Shown: positions 53,073 to 61,034 of the stretch, in pieces | How positions within the stretch are numbered: position 1 is the stretch's first letter | Layout: each line of letters starts with the position of its first letter | Assembly: GCA_947177395.1 (NCBI GenBank) | Contig: CAMWUI010000003.1 | Location: 42,818-106,817 of the forward strand | Source: an uncultured Paraprevotella sp. | GTDB lineage: Bacteria; Bacteroidota; Bacteroidia; Bacteroidales; Bacteroidaceae | Direction of reading: 5' to 3' | DNA length: 64,000 bases | The notes under the pieces: model-generated | The model's input: only the letters and a program-made list of their open reading frames with translations | Told to the model about the DNA's origin: nothing | Databases searched by the model: none | Made by a program: the position numbers and the translations under genes

Positions 53073-54130
53073 CAATCATTCAGAATCAACATGGCATCGC
53101 CGTAACTTCCGAAACGATATTCCTCCTTCAGGGCCTCCTTATAAGCTTTCATCACAAGATCATAGCCGCCATAGGCCGCAGTGAGCATCAACAATGTACT
53201 ATAAGGCAGATAGAAATTGGCCACCATGGCATCCGCCACATTGAATTCGTAAGGCGGAAAAATGAACTTATTGGTCCATCCCTCAAATTCCTTCAAATGC
53301 CCGTCCGTACCTACGGCTGTTTCTATGACACGCTGCACCGTCGTACCCACAGCACACACCTTGTGTCCACTATCCTTTGCCGCATTCACAATGCGGCAGG
53401 CTTCTGCCTCGACAAACATTTCCTCGCTGTCCATCTTATGTTTCGTAAGGTCCTCCACATCTATTTCGCGGAAGTTGCCCAGTCCGCAATGCATCGTGAC
53501 AAAAGCAAAATCAATGCCTTTAATTTCCATGCGTTTCATCAGTTCGCGCGAGAAATGCAGACCGGACGTAGGAGCCGTAACAGCTCCTTCATTACGGGCG
53601 AACAGACACTGGAAACGCTCCAGATCTTCCGGCTCCGACGGACGCTGGATGAAACGCGGCAGGGGCGCCTCGCCCAAAGCATAAAGCGCGGCCTTGAATT
53701 CATCATGCGGACCGTCGTAAAGAAAACGAAGCGTACGGCCGCGCGAAGTCGTATTGTCTATCACCTCGGCCACCATCGAATCATCCTCTCCGAAATACAG
53801 CTTATTGCCGATACGAATCTTACGGGCCGGATCCACCAACACATCCCACAAACGCAATTCCTCGTTCAGTTCGCGCAACAAAAAGACTTCGATGCGGGCC
53901 CCGGTCTTTTCCTTGTTGCCGTAGAGACGGGCCGGAAAGACCTTCGTATCGTTGAAGATAAACACGTCCTTGTCGTCGAAATAGTCCAGAATGTCCTTGA
54001 AATACTGACGGTGTTCAATCTCACCGCTCTTCTTGTGCAATACCATCAGACGGGACTCGTCGCGATGGAACGTAGGACGAAGGGCTATCCGCTCCTCCGG
54101 AAGTTTAAATTTAAATTGTGACAGCTTCAT
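53072..54130 (-). CDS. queA: S-adenosylmethionine:tRNA ribosyltransferase-isomerase
   Basis: A 352-residue QueA of normal length. It transfers the ribosyl part of SAM to preQ1 tRNA in queuosine synthesis. Seen: [10 protein letters not shown] (about 10-19), [12 protein letters not shown], the [13 protein letters not shown] block (about 177-189) and FIFPPYEF. It links SAM use to tRNA modification, as truB and miaB nearby do. Confidence 0.96.
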   Translation of the reverse strand: MKLSQFKFKLPEERIALRPTFHRDESRLMVLHKKSGEIEHRQYFKDILDYFDDKDVFIFNDTKVFPARLYGNKEKTGARIEVFLLRELNEELRLWDVLVDPARKIRIGNKLYFGEDDSMVAEVIDNTTSRGRTLRFLYDGPHDEFKAALYALGEAPLPRFIQRPSEPEDLERFQCLFARNEGAVTAPTSGLHFSRELMKRMEIKGIDFAFVTMHCGLGNFREIDVEDLTKHKMDSEEMFVEAEACRIVNAAKDSGHKVCAVGTTVQRVIETAVGTDGHLKEFEGWTNKFIFPPYEFNVADAMVANFYLPYSTLLMLTAAYGGYDLVMKAYKEALKEEYRFGSYGDAMLILND

Positions 54131-54147
54131 GAAATTATATTTTAATT

Positions 54148-54867
54148 CTATACATTACTACTTATTGTCCGCGCCTCCAGCCAGGTCGGGAAATCTTCCA
54201 TCCGCATGCAATCCTCCACCCGGACGTCACCCACCCGTGTACGGCGCAACGCCGTCAAGTAGGCACCGCTCTGCAACGCCTGTCCGATATCGCGAGCCAA
54301 CGCACGGATATATGTACCCTTGCTGCACACCACACGTATCTCTATTTCCGGCAGGTCGCAGCGCAACAGTTCCAGTTCATCTATGACAAGTATCTTGGGC
54401 TTCAGGTTCACGTCCTGTCCTTTCCGGGCCAGGTCATACGCACGGCTTCCGTCCACCTTGCAGGCAGAAAACGCCGGCGGCACCTGCTCTATCGTACCCA
54501 CAAATTTCTTCAACACCTCGACAACCCCCTCCTTCGTGATATGCTCCGTAGGATATTCGGCGTCCACAGGCTTCTCCATGTCGAACGAAGGCGTGGTGGC
54601 TCCCAGCCTGAGTGTGGCCACATATTCCTTCGTATGCGCCTGCAGCTCGTCTATCCGTTTCGTGGCCCGCCCCGTACAAAGCACCAGCACACCGGTAGCC
54701 AGCGGATCAAGCGTTCCGGCATGGCCCACCTTCAGTTTCTTCACCTGCATCTTCCGACACAGCAGATAACGCACCTTGGCTACCAGAGCAAAGGAAGTCC
54801 AACCGTAGGGTTTATCGAAACAGAGGATTTCCCCTTCCTGAAAATTCATGCACCCGTTATCCACCAT
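54148..54867 (-). CDS. truB: tRNA pseudouridine-55 synthase
   Basis: A 239-residue TruB. Catalytic Asp in [16 protein letters not shown] (about 47-62); [13 protein letters not shown] and [10 protein letters not shown] follow. It makes pseudouridine-55 in the tRNA T-loop. The ATG at 54867 comes 1 nt after the uppP stop; an in-frame ATG at 54849 (MNFQEGE) is the more family-like start. Confidence 0.95.
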   Translation of the reverse strand: MVDNGCMNFQEGEILCFDKPYGWTSFALVAKVRYLLCRKMQVKKLKVGHAGTLDPLATGVLVLCTGRATKRIDELQAHTKEYVATLRLGATTPSFDMEKPVDAEYPTEHITKEGVVEVLKKFVGTIEQVPPAFSACKVDGSRAYDLARKGQDVNLKPKILVIDELELLRCDLPEIEIRVVCSKGTYIRALARDIGQALQSGAYLTALRRTRVGDVRVEDCMRMEDFPTWLEARTISSNV

Positions 54868-54868
54868 A

Positions 54869-55684
54869 CTATAATATATAAGAATGATAAATCAAAATCG
54901 TACCGACAACGGCACAATACAAGGCAAAATAAATGAGTTTACCCCTCTTTACTATGTTTATCATCCATTTGCAGGCCAGACAGCCGGACACAAAAGCTGC
55001 CGCAAAACCCACAGCCAGCGACAGGACCGAGATATCCCCCAATGCCGCCGAAGCTCCTTCCTTCATCCCTTTTATTATATCCAGCAATGCCTCACCAAGA
55101 ATAGGCGGGATTACCATCAGGAACGAAAACTGGGCCAACCGGGCCTTATTGTTCCCCAACAACAGTCCCGTGGCAATCGTCGAACCGGAACGGGACACAC
55201 CGGGCAACACAGCCACAGCCTGCGCCAGACCGATGATGAAAGCATCCCGCAAAGATATATTCTCTTTTGTACGAGGACGGGCATAGTAAGAAAAGGCAAG
55301 CAAAGCCGATGTCACCAGCAGGCAACATCCCACGACCAGCAAACCGCTTCCGAAAATCCGCTCTACCTGGTCTTTGAAGAAAACACCGACAATGCCCACC
55401 GGTATCATCGATACCAGTATGTTGAGCGCATACCGCTGTTCACCGTTCAATCCGCCGGTGTTCCAACGAAACAATCCTCTGAAAATCCAGATGATTTCTT
55501 TCCACAGGACCAACAACGTACTTAGCACTGTGGCCACATGGACGGCTATCGTAAACGTAAGATTGGACTCCCCGTCGATTCCGAACAACTCGGAGGCAAT
55601 CGTAAGATGTCCGCTACTGCTCACCGGCAGATATTCCGTGAGCCCTTGCAACAGCCCCATCAATAAAGCTTCAATCGCATCCAT
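54869..55684 (-). CDS. uppP: Undecaprenyl-diphosphate phosphatase
   Basis: A 271-residue membrane phosphatase (BacA family) from the ATG at 55684. It recycles the lipid carrier for wall and polysaccharide synthesis. Seen: [18 protein letters not shown] (about 10-27), with the catalytic E and S-rich loop, and [11 protein letters not shown] (about 158-168). The TTG-started longer frame is not used. Confidence 0.95.
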   Translation of the reverse strand: MDAIEALLMGLLQGLTEYLPVSSSGHLTIASELFGIDGESNLTFTIAVHVATVLSTLLVLWKEIIWIFRGLFRWNTGGLNGEQRYALNILVSMIPVGIVGVFFKDQVERIFGSGLLVVGCCLLVTSALLAFSYYARPRTKENISLRDAFIIGLAQAVAVLPGVSRSGSTIATGLLLGNNKARLAQFSFLMVIPPILGEALLDIIKGMKEGASAALGDISVLSLAVGFAAAFVSGCLACKWMINIVKRGKLIYFALYCAVVGTILIYHSYIL

Positions 55685-55688
55685 AGGC

Positions 55689-55964
55689 TTATTTTTCAAT
55701 ATCGGATGAAGACTTCGACATTTCTTCTGCAGGCATTTCCTTGTCGGCAGGCTTGCGCAGGATGCCGTATATCATGAACAGAAAACCGAACAGACATACC
55801 GCAGGCGCCACTTTGATACGCCGGACACTGAATATGTCTGGATTGAAGAAGTCTTCGTTACTGCCCGGACCGGACATCAGGATAAAACCGACAACAACGA
55901 CGATCATTCCCGCGGCCAGCAATATAAAATTCACTCTGTCGAAAGCAAAATTTCTTCTCTCCAT
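55689..55964 (-). CDS. DUF3098 small membrane protein
   Basis: A 91-residue protein with two transmembrane helices (about 10-30 and 52-70) and a short acidic C-terminus. It is always found between ftsX and uppP in Bacteroidales (context knowledge) and may relate to division or wall synthesis. Function unknown. Confidence 0.88.
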   Translation of the reverse strand: MERRNFAFDRVNFILLAAGMIVVVVGFILMSGPGSNEDFFNPDIFSVRRIKVAPAVCLFGFLFMIYGILRKPADKEMPAEEMSKSSSDIEK

Positions 55965-55984
55965 AATCTTAATTTATCATTTAA

Positions 55985-56857
55985 TTATACTTCATACATC
56001 TCGCTTTCCCTCATGCGCAGATAGCGATTGACGGAAAAATAGGAACACAGCAATGTCATCAACAGGCCAAGCACAACGACCGTCCCGGACATGATCAGGA
56101 CATTGCGCCATGTGACAAACTCAGCCAGCGCCGCATCATATCGCACCAGCGCATGAATGCCACCCACCAGCAGGGCGTCGGCCAATACTGCCGAAATCAA
56201 GCCGATATTCAGACTGCGCCATACGAACGGACGGCGGATAAAGCCCCAGCGCGCCCCCACCAGCTTCATCGTGTGAATAAGGAAACGATGGGAATAGATG
56301 GACAGACGGATGGTACTGTTTATCAAACCGAACGAAACAAACATAAGCAAAGTGGCCAGTATCAACAACACAAAACCCGCCTTGCGGAGATTTTCGTTCA
56401 GATTATCCATCAGATCCTGCTGGTACACCACATCGCTCACCAGCTTGGCGGCCTTGAACCGGCTCGTTATCCAGCACAAACTGTCGGAGTTGGCATAATC
56501 GGCATTCAATGTGATCTCCATTGTCGCCGAGAAGGGATTGGCACCCAGAAATTCCGTCGGGTCACTCCCCATCGCCTCGATTTGTTCTTTCAACGCCTGC
56601 TCCTTCGATATATAAGCAATCCGGTTGACGAAACGCTCGGTTTCCAGGTAAGCTCCGTAGCGCTTTATCTCGGCCGAAGTCGCGTCGTCCTTCAACAGGA
56701 CGGTTACCGTAAGATTTTCCTTTACCGTGTCTGACAGGCGTCGGGCCGTAAAAACGAAAAACACCACCAGACCGAGCAAGACCAGCACCATCGTCGTACT
56801 GATGCAGGACGTGAACATCTGCATGCCCGTAAAACCCCGTTTTTTTCTTTTCTGCAT
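55985..56857 (-). CDS. ftsX: Cell division protein FtsX
   Basis: A 290-residue permease-like protein: an N-terminal helix, a periplasmic domain (about 45-165) and three C-terminal transmembrane helices. With FtsE it drives peptidoglycan hydrolases at the septum. ftsE is not adjacent, which is usual in Bacteroidetes. Basic start MQKRKKRGFTG. Confidence 0.92.
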   Translation of the reverse strand: MQKRKKRGFTGMQMFTSCISTTMVLVLLGLVVFFVFTARRLSDTVKENLTVTVLLKDDATSAEIKRYGAYLETERFVNRIAYISKEQALKEQIEAMGSDPTEFLGANPFSATMEITLNADYANSDSLCWITSRFKAAKLVSDVVYQQDLMDNLNENLRKAGFVLLILATLLMFVSFGLINSTIRLSIYSHRFLIHTMKLVGARWGFIRRPFVWRSLNIGLISAVLADALLVGGIHALVRYDAALAEFVTWRNVLIMSGTVVVLGLLMTLLCSYFSVNRYLRMRESEMYEV

Positions 56858-56911
56858 AAGTTTTTATAGCTATCGAAATGATTCTTTTAAAAGGGACACC
56901 TGCCGAAACAT

Positions 56912-58261
56912 TCAGGCCTTGACTCCATCGTAAGGTTCACCGGCAACCACCCCCTTGAGCGTTGCCGAGGTGCTTTCGGTGACACGCACTCTTACAAACT
57001 GCCCGATACGACAACCGGCACGGTCGAAAACAACCACCTTGTTCTGTTCCGTCCGTCCGAACAGCTGGCTGCCGGAGCGTTTGCTCACGCCCTCTATCAG
57101 CACCTCGTACTCCCGCCCCTCGCACAGCCGGTTGCTATCCGCCGAAAGTTCATTCTGCAAGGCTATCAGTTCGTTCAGACGCCGCACCTTCGTCTCTTCA
57201 TCGATATCGTCAGGTAGGTGCTTGGACGCATACGTACCCGGACGCTCGGAATATTTGAACATAAAGGCGCTGTCATAGGCACATGCACGCATCAACGACA
57301 ACGATTCGGCATGGTCCTCCTCCGTCTCGCTGCAATAGCCCGCGAATATGTCCGTCGACAGACCGCAGTCCGGTATAATGCGACGGATTGCCGAAACACG
57401 GTCCAGATACCACTCCCGCGTATATTTCCGGTTCATCAGTTTCAGAATGCGGTCGCTCCCGCTCTGCACGGGCAAATGAATATGCCGGCACACATTCGGC
57501 TCCTCCGCGATGACGCGCAGCGTCTCATCGCTCATATCCTTGGGATGGCTCGTAGTAAAACGGACACGCATACCCGGCACAGCCTGGGCCACAGAGCGCA
57601 GCAACACGGGGAAAGTCACCGGCTGCTGTCCGGCCTCCGCCGTCCACGAATAGCTGTTCACGTTCTGCCCCAGCAAGGTCACTTCCTTGTATCCGCGCGC
57701 CTTCAGGTCCCGCACCTCCGTAAGGATACTTTCCGGATCGCGGCTACGCTCACGCCCGCGGGTATAAGGCACAATGCAATAATGACAGAAGTTGTTGCAC
57801 CCCCGCATGATGCTCACAAAACCCGATATACGGTTTCCGCACACGCGCTCGGGCACCACCTCGCGATACGTTTCCGTTGTCGAGAGTTCTATGTTGATGG
57901 CCTTTTGCCCCGCTTCCACCTGCGCTATCAAGTCCGGCAAGGCAAGATAAGCGTCCGGCCCGGCCACCAGGTCGGCATGATGCTCATCGAGCAGCCCCTC
58001 CTTGACCCGTTCCGCCATACATCCCAGCACACCGAGGATAAGTTTTTTCCCCTTGCGCCGCATGGAATGGAGTGCCTCCAGGCGATGGATGATTTTCTGT
58101 TCTGCATTATCACGCACGGAACAGGTGTTCAGGAATACGGCGTCCGCCTCTTCCAACTCCTCGCACACCTCATATCCGGCCATCTTCATCACAGACGCCA
58201 CCACCTCGCTGTCAGCCACATTCATCTGGCAACCATAGGTCTCTATCAACAGTTTCTTCAT
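56912..58261 (-). CDS. miaB: tRNA-2-methylthio-N6-isopentenyladenosine methylthiotransferase
   Basis: A 449-residue radical-SAM enzyme from the ATG at 58261 (MKKLLIETYG). N-terminal Cys in TYGCQMN, NTCSVRDNA and GCMAER, the CxxxCxxC motif in CNNFCHYCIV (about 157-164), and a C-terminal TRAM domain. It adds the methylthio group to i6A37. Its -7 box is 20 nt upstream. Confidence 0.95.
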   Translation of the reverse strand: MKKLLIETYGCQMNVADSEVVASVMKMAGYEVCEELEEADAVFLNTCSVRDNAEQKIIHRLEALHSMRRKGKKLILGVLGCMAERVKEGLLDEHHADLVAGPDAYLALPDLIAQVEAGQKAINIELSTTETYREVVPERVCGNRISGFVSIMRGCNNFCHYCIVPYTRGRERSRDPESILTEVRDLKARGYKEVTLLGQNVNSYSWTAEAGQQPVTFPVLLRSVAQAVPGMRVRFTTSHPKDMSDETLRVIAEEPNVCRHIHLPVQSGSDRILKLMNRKYTREWYLDRVSAIRRIIPDCGLSTDIFAGYCSETEEDHAESLSLMRACAYDSAFMFKYSERPGTYASKHLPDDIDEETKVRRLNELIALQNELSADSNRLCEGREYEVLIEGVSKRSGSQLFGRTEQNKVVVFDRAGCRIGQFVRVRVTESTSATLKGVVAGEPYDGVKA

Positions 58262-58281
58262 CCTTATCCGTAATTTGTGTG

Positions 58282-58289
58282 CAAAGATA
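58282..58289 (-). promoter_or_regulatory. -7 box TATCTTTG for miaB
   Basis: TATCTTTG on the minus strand, 20 nt from the miaB start codon. Confidence 0.6.
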
Positions 58290-58606
58290 CCAAAATAAAA
58301 TCGCACGCGCGAGCGAAACCGGGGCAGATTCACCTGCATTCGCCCCTTTATAAGTTAAAAAAACATAATAAGACGCATTTCTACAGCCAAAGATTTGGCA
58401 AAATTATATAAAAGAGGCACATTTGCAAATCAAATGTAAAAAACATTAGATTTTTTCATAGTTAAGGTTTAGTTTCAGAAAAGGGGAGCTGTGAAGCCCC
58501 CTTTTTCTTTATTATGCTTTCTCACCCGTTGCGGATTCCAAAGAAAGAGAAAGCGGACTGACACGGTTTTTTCTCAAAAGACCTTTCTCTTTATAAAAAA
58601 AAGATA
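58290..58606 (+). other. Intergenic region with hairpin and terminator; possible small RNA
   Basis: Between the miaB and CoA-transferase promoters. It holds ACATTTG-5 nt-CAAATGT (about 58421-58439) and a clear rightward terminator at 58479-58506, although no rightward gene precedes it. A short transcript of about 70-120 nt ending there is possible; I see no promoter that matches well. Confidence 0.35.
58479..58506 (+). terminator. Rightward terminator without an upstream gene
   Basis: AAAAGGGG (58479-58486) and CCCCTTTT (58498-58505) form a stem that runs into five T. It precedes the CoA-transferase promoter. Confidence 0.6.
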
Positions 58607-58614
58607 TAACTTTG
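58607..58614 (+). promoter_or_regulatory. -7 box TAACTTTG for the CoA-transferase gene
   Basis: TAACTTTG on the plus strand, 39 nt before the ATG at 58654. Confidence 0.65.
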
Positions 58615-58653
58615 CCACGATGTTAATCAATGGAAAACCAACCGTAGTAATAT

Positions 58654-60165
58654 ATGAGTTTTAATCGAATTTCGGCTGCCGAAGCAGCCTCTCTTATCAC
58701 AAACGGCGACACCATCGGCTTGAGCGGATTCACACCGGCAGGTGCTCCGAAATGCGTTCCGGCAGAAATCGCCCGAAAGGCAGAACACGAACACGAAGCA
58801 GGCAGGGAGTTTAAAATAAACATACTCACCGGCGCTTCCACAGGACAGAGTTGCGACGGAGCACTGGCCAACGCACAAGCCATCCGTTTCCGCGCACCCT
58901 ACACGACAAATTCGGATTTCCGCAAGCATGTCAACTGCAATGAAATCTCTTATTCGGACCTGAACCTGTCCAACACCGCCACCCAGATACGGCAAGGCTA
59001 TCTGGGAAAAATCGACTGGGCCATCATCGAAGCCTGCGAAGTGGAGCAGGTCGGCGACAAGGCACGCATCTATCTGACGGCCGCGGGCGGCATCAGTCCC
59101 ACAGTCTGCCGGCTGGCCCAGAAGGGTATCATCATAGAGCTGAACGCTTTCCATAGCAAAAGCTGCATGGGCATTCATGACGTGTATGAAATCGAGGATC
59201 ACCCGTTCCGCACGCCCATCATGATAACCAAGGCCGGAGACCGCATCGGCAAGCCTTACATCGAGGTAGACAGCCAGCGCATCATGGGCATCATCGAATG
59301 CAATGTGCCCGACGAGGCGCGCGCATTCAAGGACCCGGACCCCATCACCTCGCAAATCGGACAAAATGTGGCCGACTTCCTGCTGGCCAATCTCCGGTGC
59401 GGCAAGATTCCCCCCACGTTCCTCAACCTGCAAAGCGGTGTGGGCAGCGGAGCCAATGCCGTACTCGGTGCGCTCGGACAATGCCCGGAAGTCCCGAACT
59501 TCAACATCTACACAGAAGTCCTGCAGGACGCCCCGGTACAACTAATGCGGGACGGACGCGTGCTTTCCGCTTCGGCCTGCTCGCTGACCGTCACCAACGA
59601 ATGCCTCCAGGGCATCTACCGCGACATGGACTTCTTCAAGGACAAACTGGTATTGCGTCCCTCCGAAATATCCAACTGTCCGGAGGTCATCGCCCGCATC
59701 GGAGTCTGCTCGCTCAACACAGCCATCGAAGTGGACATCTACGGCCATGTCAACTCCACCAAGATTTGCGGCACAAAGATGATGAACGGCATCGGCGGAT
59801 CGGCCGACTTCACCAACAACGCCTACCTGAGCATCTTCACCTGCGGCTCTACGACCAAAGGCGGCGCCATCAGCAGCATCGTTCCGTTCTGCTCGCACAT
59901 CGACCACACCAGCCACTTCGTGGATGCAGTCATCACGGAATACGGCGTAGCCGACCTGCGTGGCAAATGCGCCATGGAGAAAGCCGCCGAACTGATAAAG
60001 GTGGCTCATCCCGACTATCGCCCGTTGTTGCTGGACTATCTGAAACACGCAGACAAGTTCAAGGGACACACGCATCATTGCCTGTCGGCCGCTTTCGCCA
60101 TGCACGACACATTTACGCGCAAGGGAGACATGCGGCTCACCGACTGGGGCGAATATCTGAAATAA
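58654..60165 (+). CDS. Acetyl-CoA hydrolase / succinate-type CoA transferase
   Basis: A 503-residue protein of the acetyl-CoA hydrolase/transferase family (Cat1/ScpC/AarC type), cytosolic. Two-domain fold: GLSGFTPAGAPK near 22-33, the probable catalytic Glu in NIYTEVLQDAP (about 287-297), and the CoA-binding GGIGGSADF and THFVDAVITEYGVADLRG-like segments near 384-440. It probably moves CoA between succinate and acetate or propionate in the fermentation pathway of Bacteroides. Single-gene unit. Confidence 0.92.
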   Translation: MSFNRISAAEAASLITNGDTIGLSGFTPAGAPKCVPAEIARKAEHEHEAGREFKINILTGASTGQSCDGALANAQAIRFRAPYTTNSDFRKHVNCNEISYSDLNLSNTATQIRQGYLGKIDWAIIEACEVEQVGDKARIYLTAAGGISPTVCRLAQKGIIIELNAFHSKSCMGIHDVYEIEDHPFRTPIMITKAGDRIGKPYIEVDSQRIMGIIECNVPDEARAFKDPDPITSQIGQNVADFLLANLRCGKIPPTFLNLQSGVGSGANAVLGALGQCPEVPNFNIYTEVLQDAPVQLMRDGRVLSASACSLTVTNECLQGIYRDMDFFKDKLVLRPSEISNCPEVIARIGVCSLNTAIEVDIYGHVNSTKICGTKMMNGIGGSADFTNNAYLSIFTCGSTTKGGAISSIVPFCSHIDHTSHFVDAVITEYGVADLRGKCAMEKAAELIKVAHPDYRPLLLDYLKHADKFKGHTHHCLSAAFAMHDTFTRKGDMRLTDWGEYLK

Positions 60166-60297
60166 ACAGTCCCGGACGGTACGGCATGCTCCGCCGGAGC
60201 TATGCCGGGATAAAAAGCATTGGAACGCACCCCGGAAGCCGTTTGTCTGGCTTCCGGGGTGCGGCCTGTTTCACAGGATGCCTGCCCCCTGCCTGTC

Positions 60298-60447
60298 CCT
60301 CCGGAAGCGGACAGCGCTCCACCGCCCCAAGCGGACAGCGCTCCGCTACCCCAAGTGAACAGCACTCCGCTACCCCAAGTGAACAGCACTCCGCTACCCC
60401 AAGTGGAGTGCGCTCCGTTCGGAAAGTGAACAGCACTCCGCTCGGGA
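60298..60447. repeat. 24-bp tandem repeat, about six degenerate copies
   Basis: Units such as TGAACAGCACTCCGCTACCC plus CAAG recur with period 24; two are identical and the outer ones diverge. The GC-rich array lies after the CoA-transferase gene. Confidence 0.8.
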
Positions 60448-60610
60448 AGCGGATAGTTGCCCACCCGGGAAACCGCCTGTTGCCGGCCCGGGAAGCGGGC
60501 GGCACATGGATGGCAATCCTCCGCGCGCATGACTCTCATGCCGTACAGCCAATGCCCACGACAACCGCCCCGGGGCGGCGCATCCTGTCATCCCGCCCCC
60601 TCCTTCCCGA

Positions 60611-60913
60611 ACTCACAAACTCACTCACCACCCTCTCTCACACACACGCACGCACGCGTAAATAATAGGTATATGTCAGGTAAAGAGAGAGACGGTTATC
60701 ATTCCGGCCGGCGAAGCCCGGAGCACCTATCCAGCGGTTTCCTGCGGTTCTCCAGCGATATTCCTGCGGTTCTCCAATGTTTTTCCTGCGGCTTTCCTGC
60801 GGCATACCTGCGTTTTCATTGTTGCCTCCATTCATCGTCCCGGAACTCTCGCGCATACGCGCGTGCGTGTGTGTGTGTGTGTGTGAGAGAGGGTGGTGAG
60901 TGAGTTTGTGAGT
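60611..60913. repeat. Long inverted repeat, 37-bp perfect core, with CA/GT tracts
   Basis: The 37 bp at 60611-60647 (ACTCACAAACTCACTCACCA at its outer end) are the exact reverse complement of 60877-60913. Homology extends outwards with small gaps (CCTTCC...) and inwards through (CA)n and GCACGC tracts of unequal length. The spacer is about 229 bp. Possible natures: invertible segment, remnant of a small mobile element, or very stable hairpin. Confidence 0.8.
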
Positions 60914-60986
60914 CCGGAAGGGAGGGAAAAAAAGGCCTTCGCACCACTTTTATCAAAAAAATCAATGACTTATCATAAAAAAGAAT

Positions 60987-60994
60987 TATATTTG
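60987..60994 (+). promoter_or_regulatory. -7 box TATATTTG for the GH84 gene
   Basis: TATATTTG on the plus strand, 40 nt before the ATG at 61035, downstream of the long inverted repeat. Confidence 0.6.
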
Positions 60995-61034
60995 TTGCAT
61001 ATTAACCCTTTATCTATCTTAAAAACTCCTTTTT

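Larger units (their letters stand above)
60166..61034. other. Repeat-rich 0.87-kb intergenic region
   Basis: No credible gene: the open frames here are produced by the repeats. It contains a 24-bp tandem array (about 60298-60447), a long inverted repeat with CA/GT arms (60611-60647 and 60877-60913), a cluster of CCTGCGG motifs between the arms (about 60739-60811) and the GH84 promoter. Confidence 0.7.

Noticed and set aside
60075..60665. Frames with repeated 8-residue units (for example FTWGSGVL on the minus strand, QVNSTPLP on the plus strand)
   Set aside because: Both arise from the 24-bp DNA repeat; neither has a promoter or a ribosome site, and each overlaps the CoA-transferase end or non-coding tracts.
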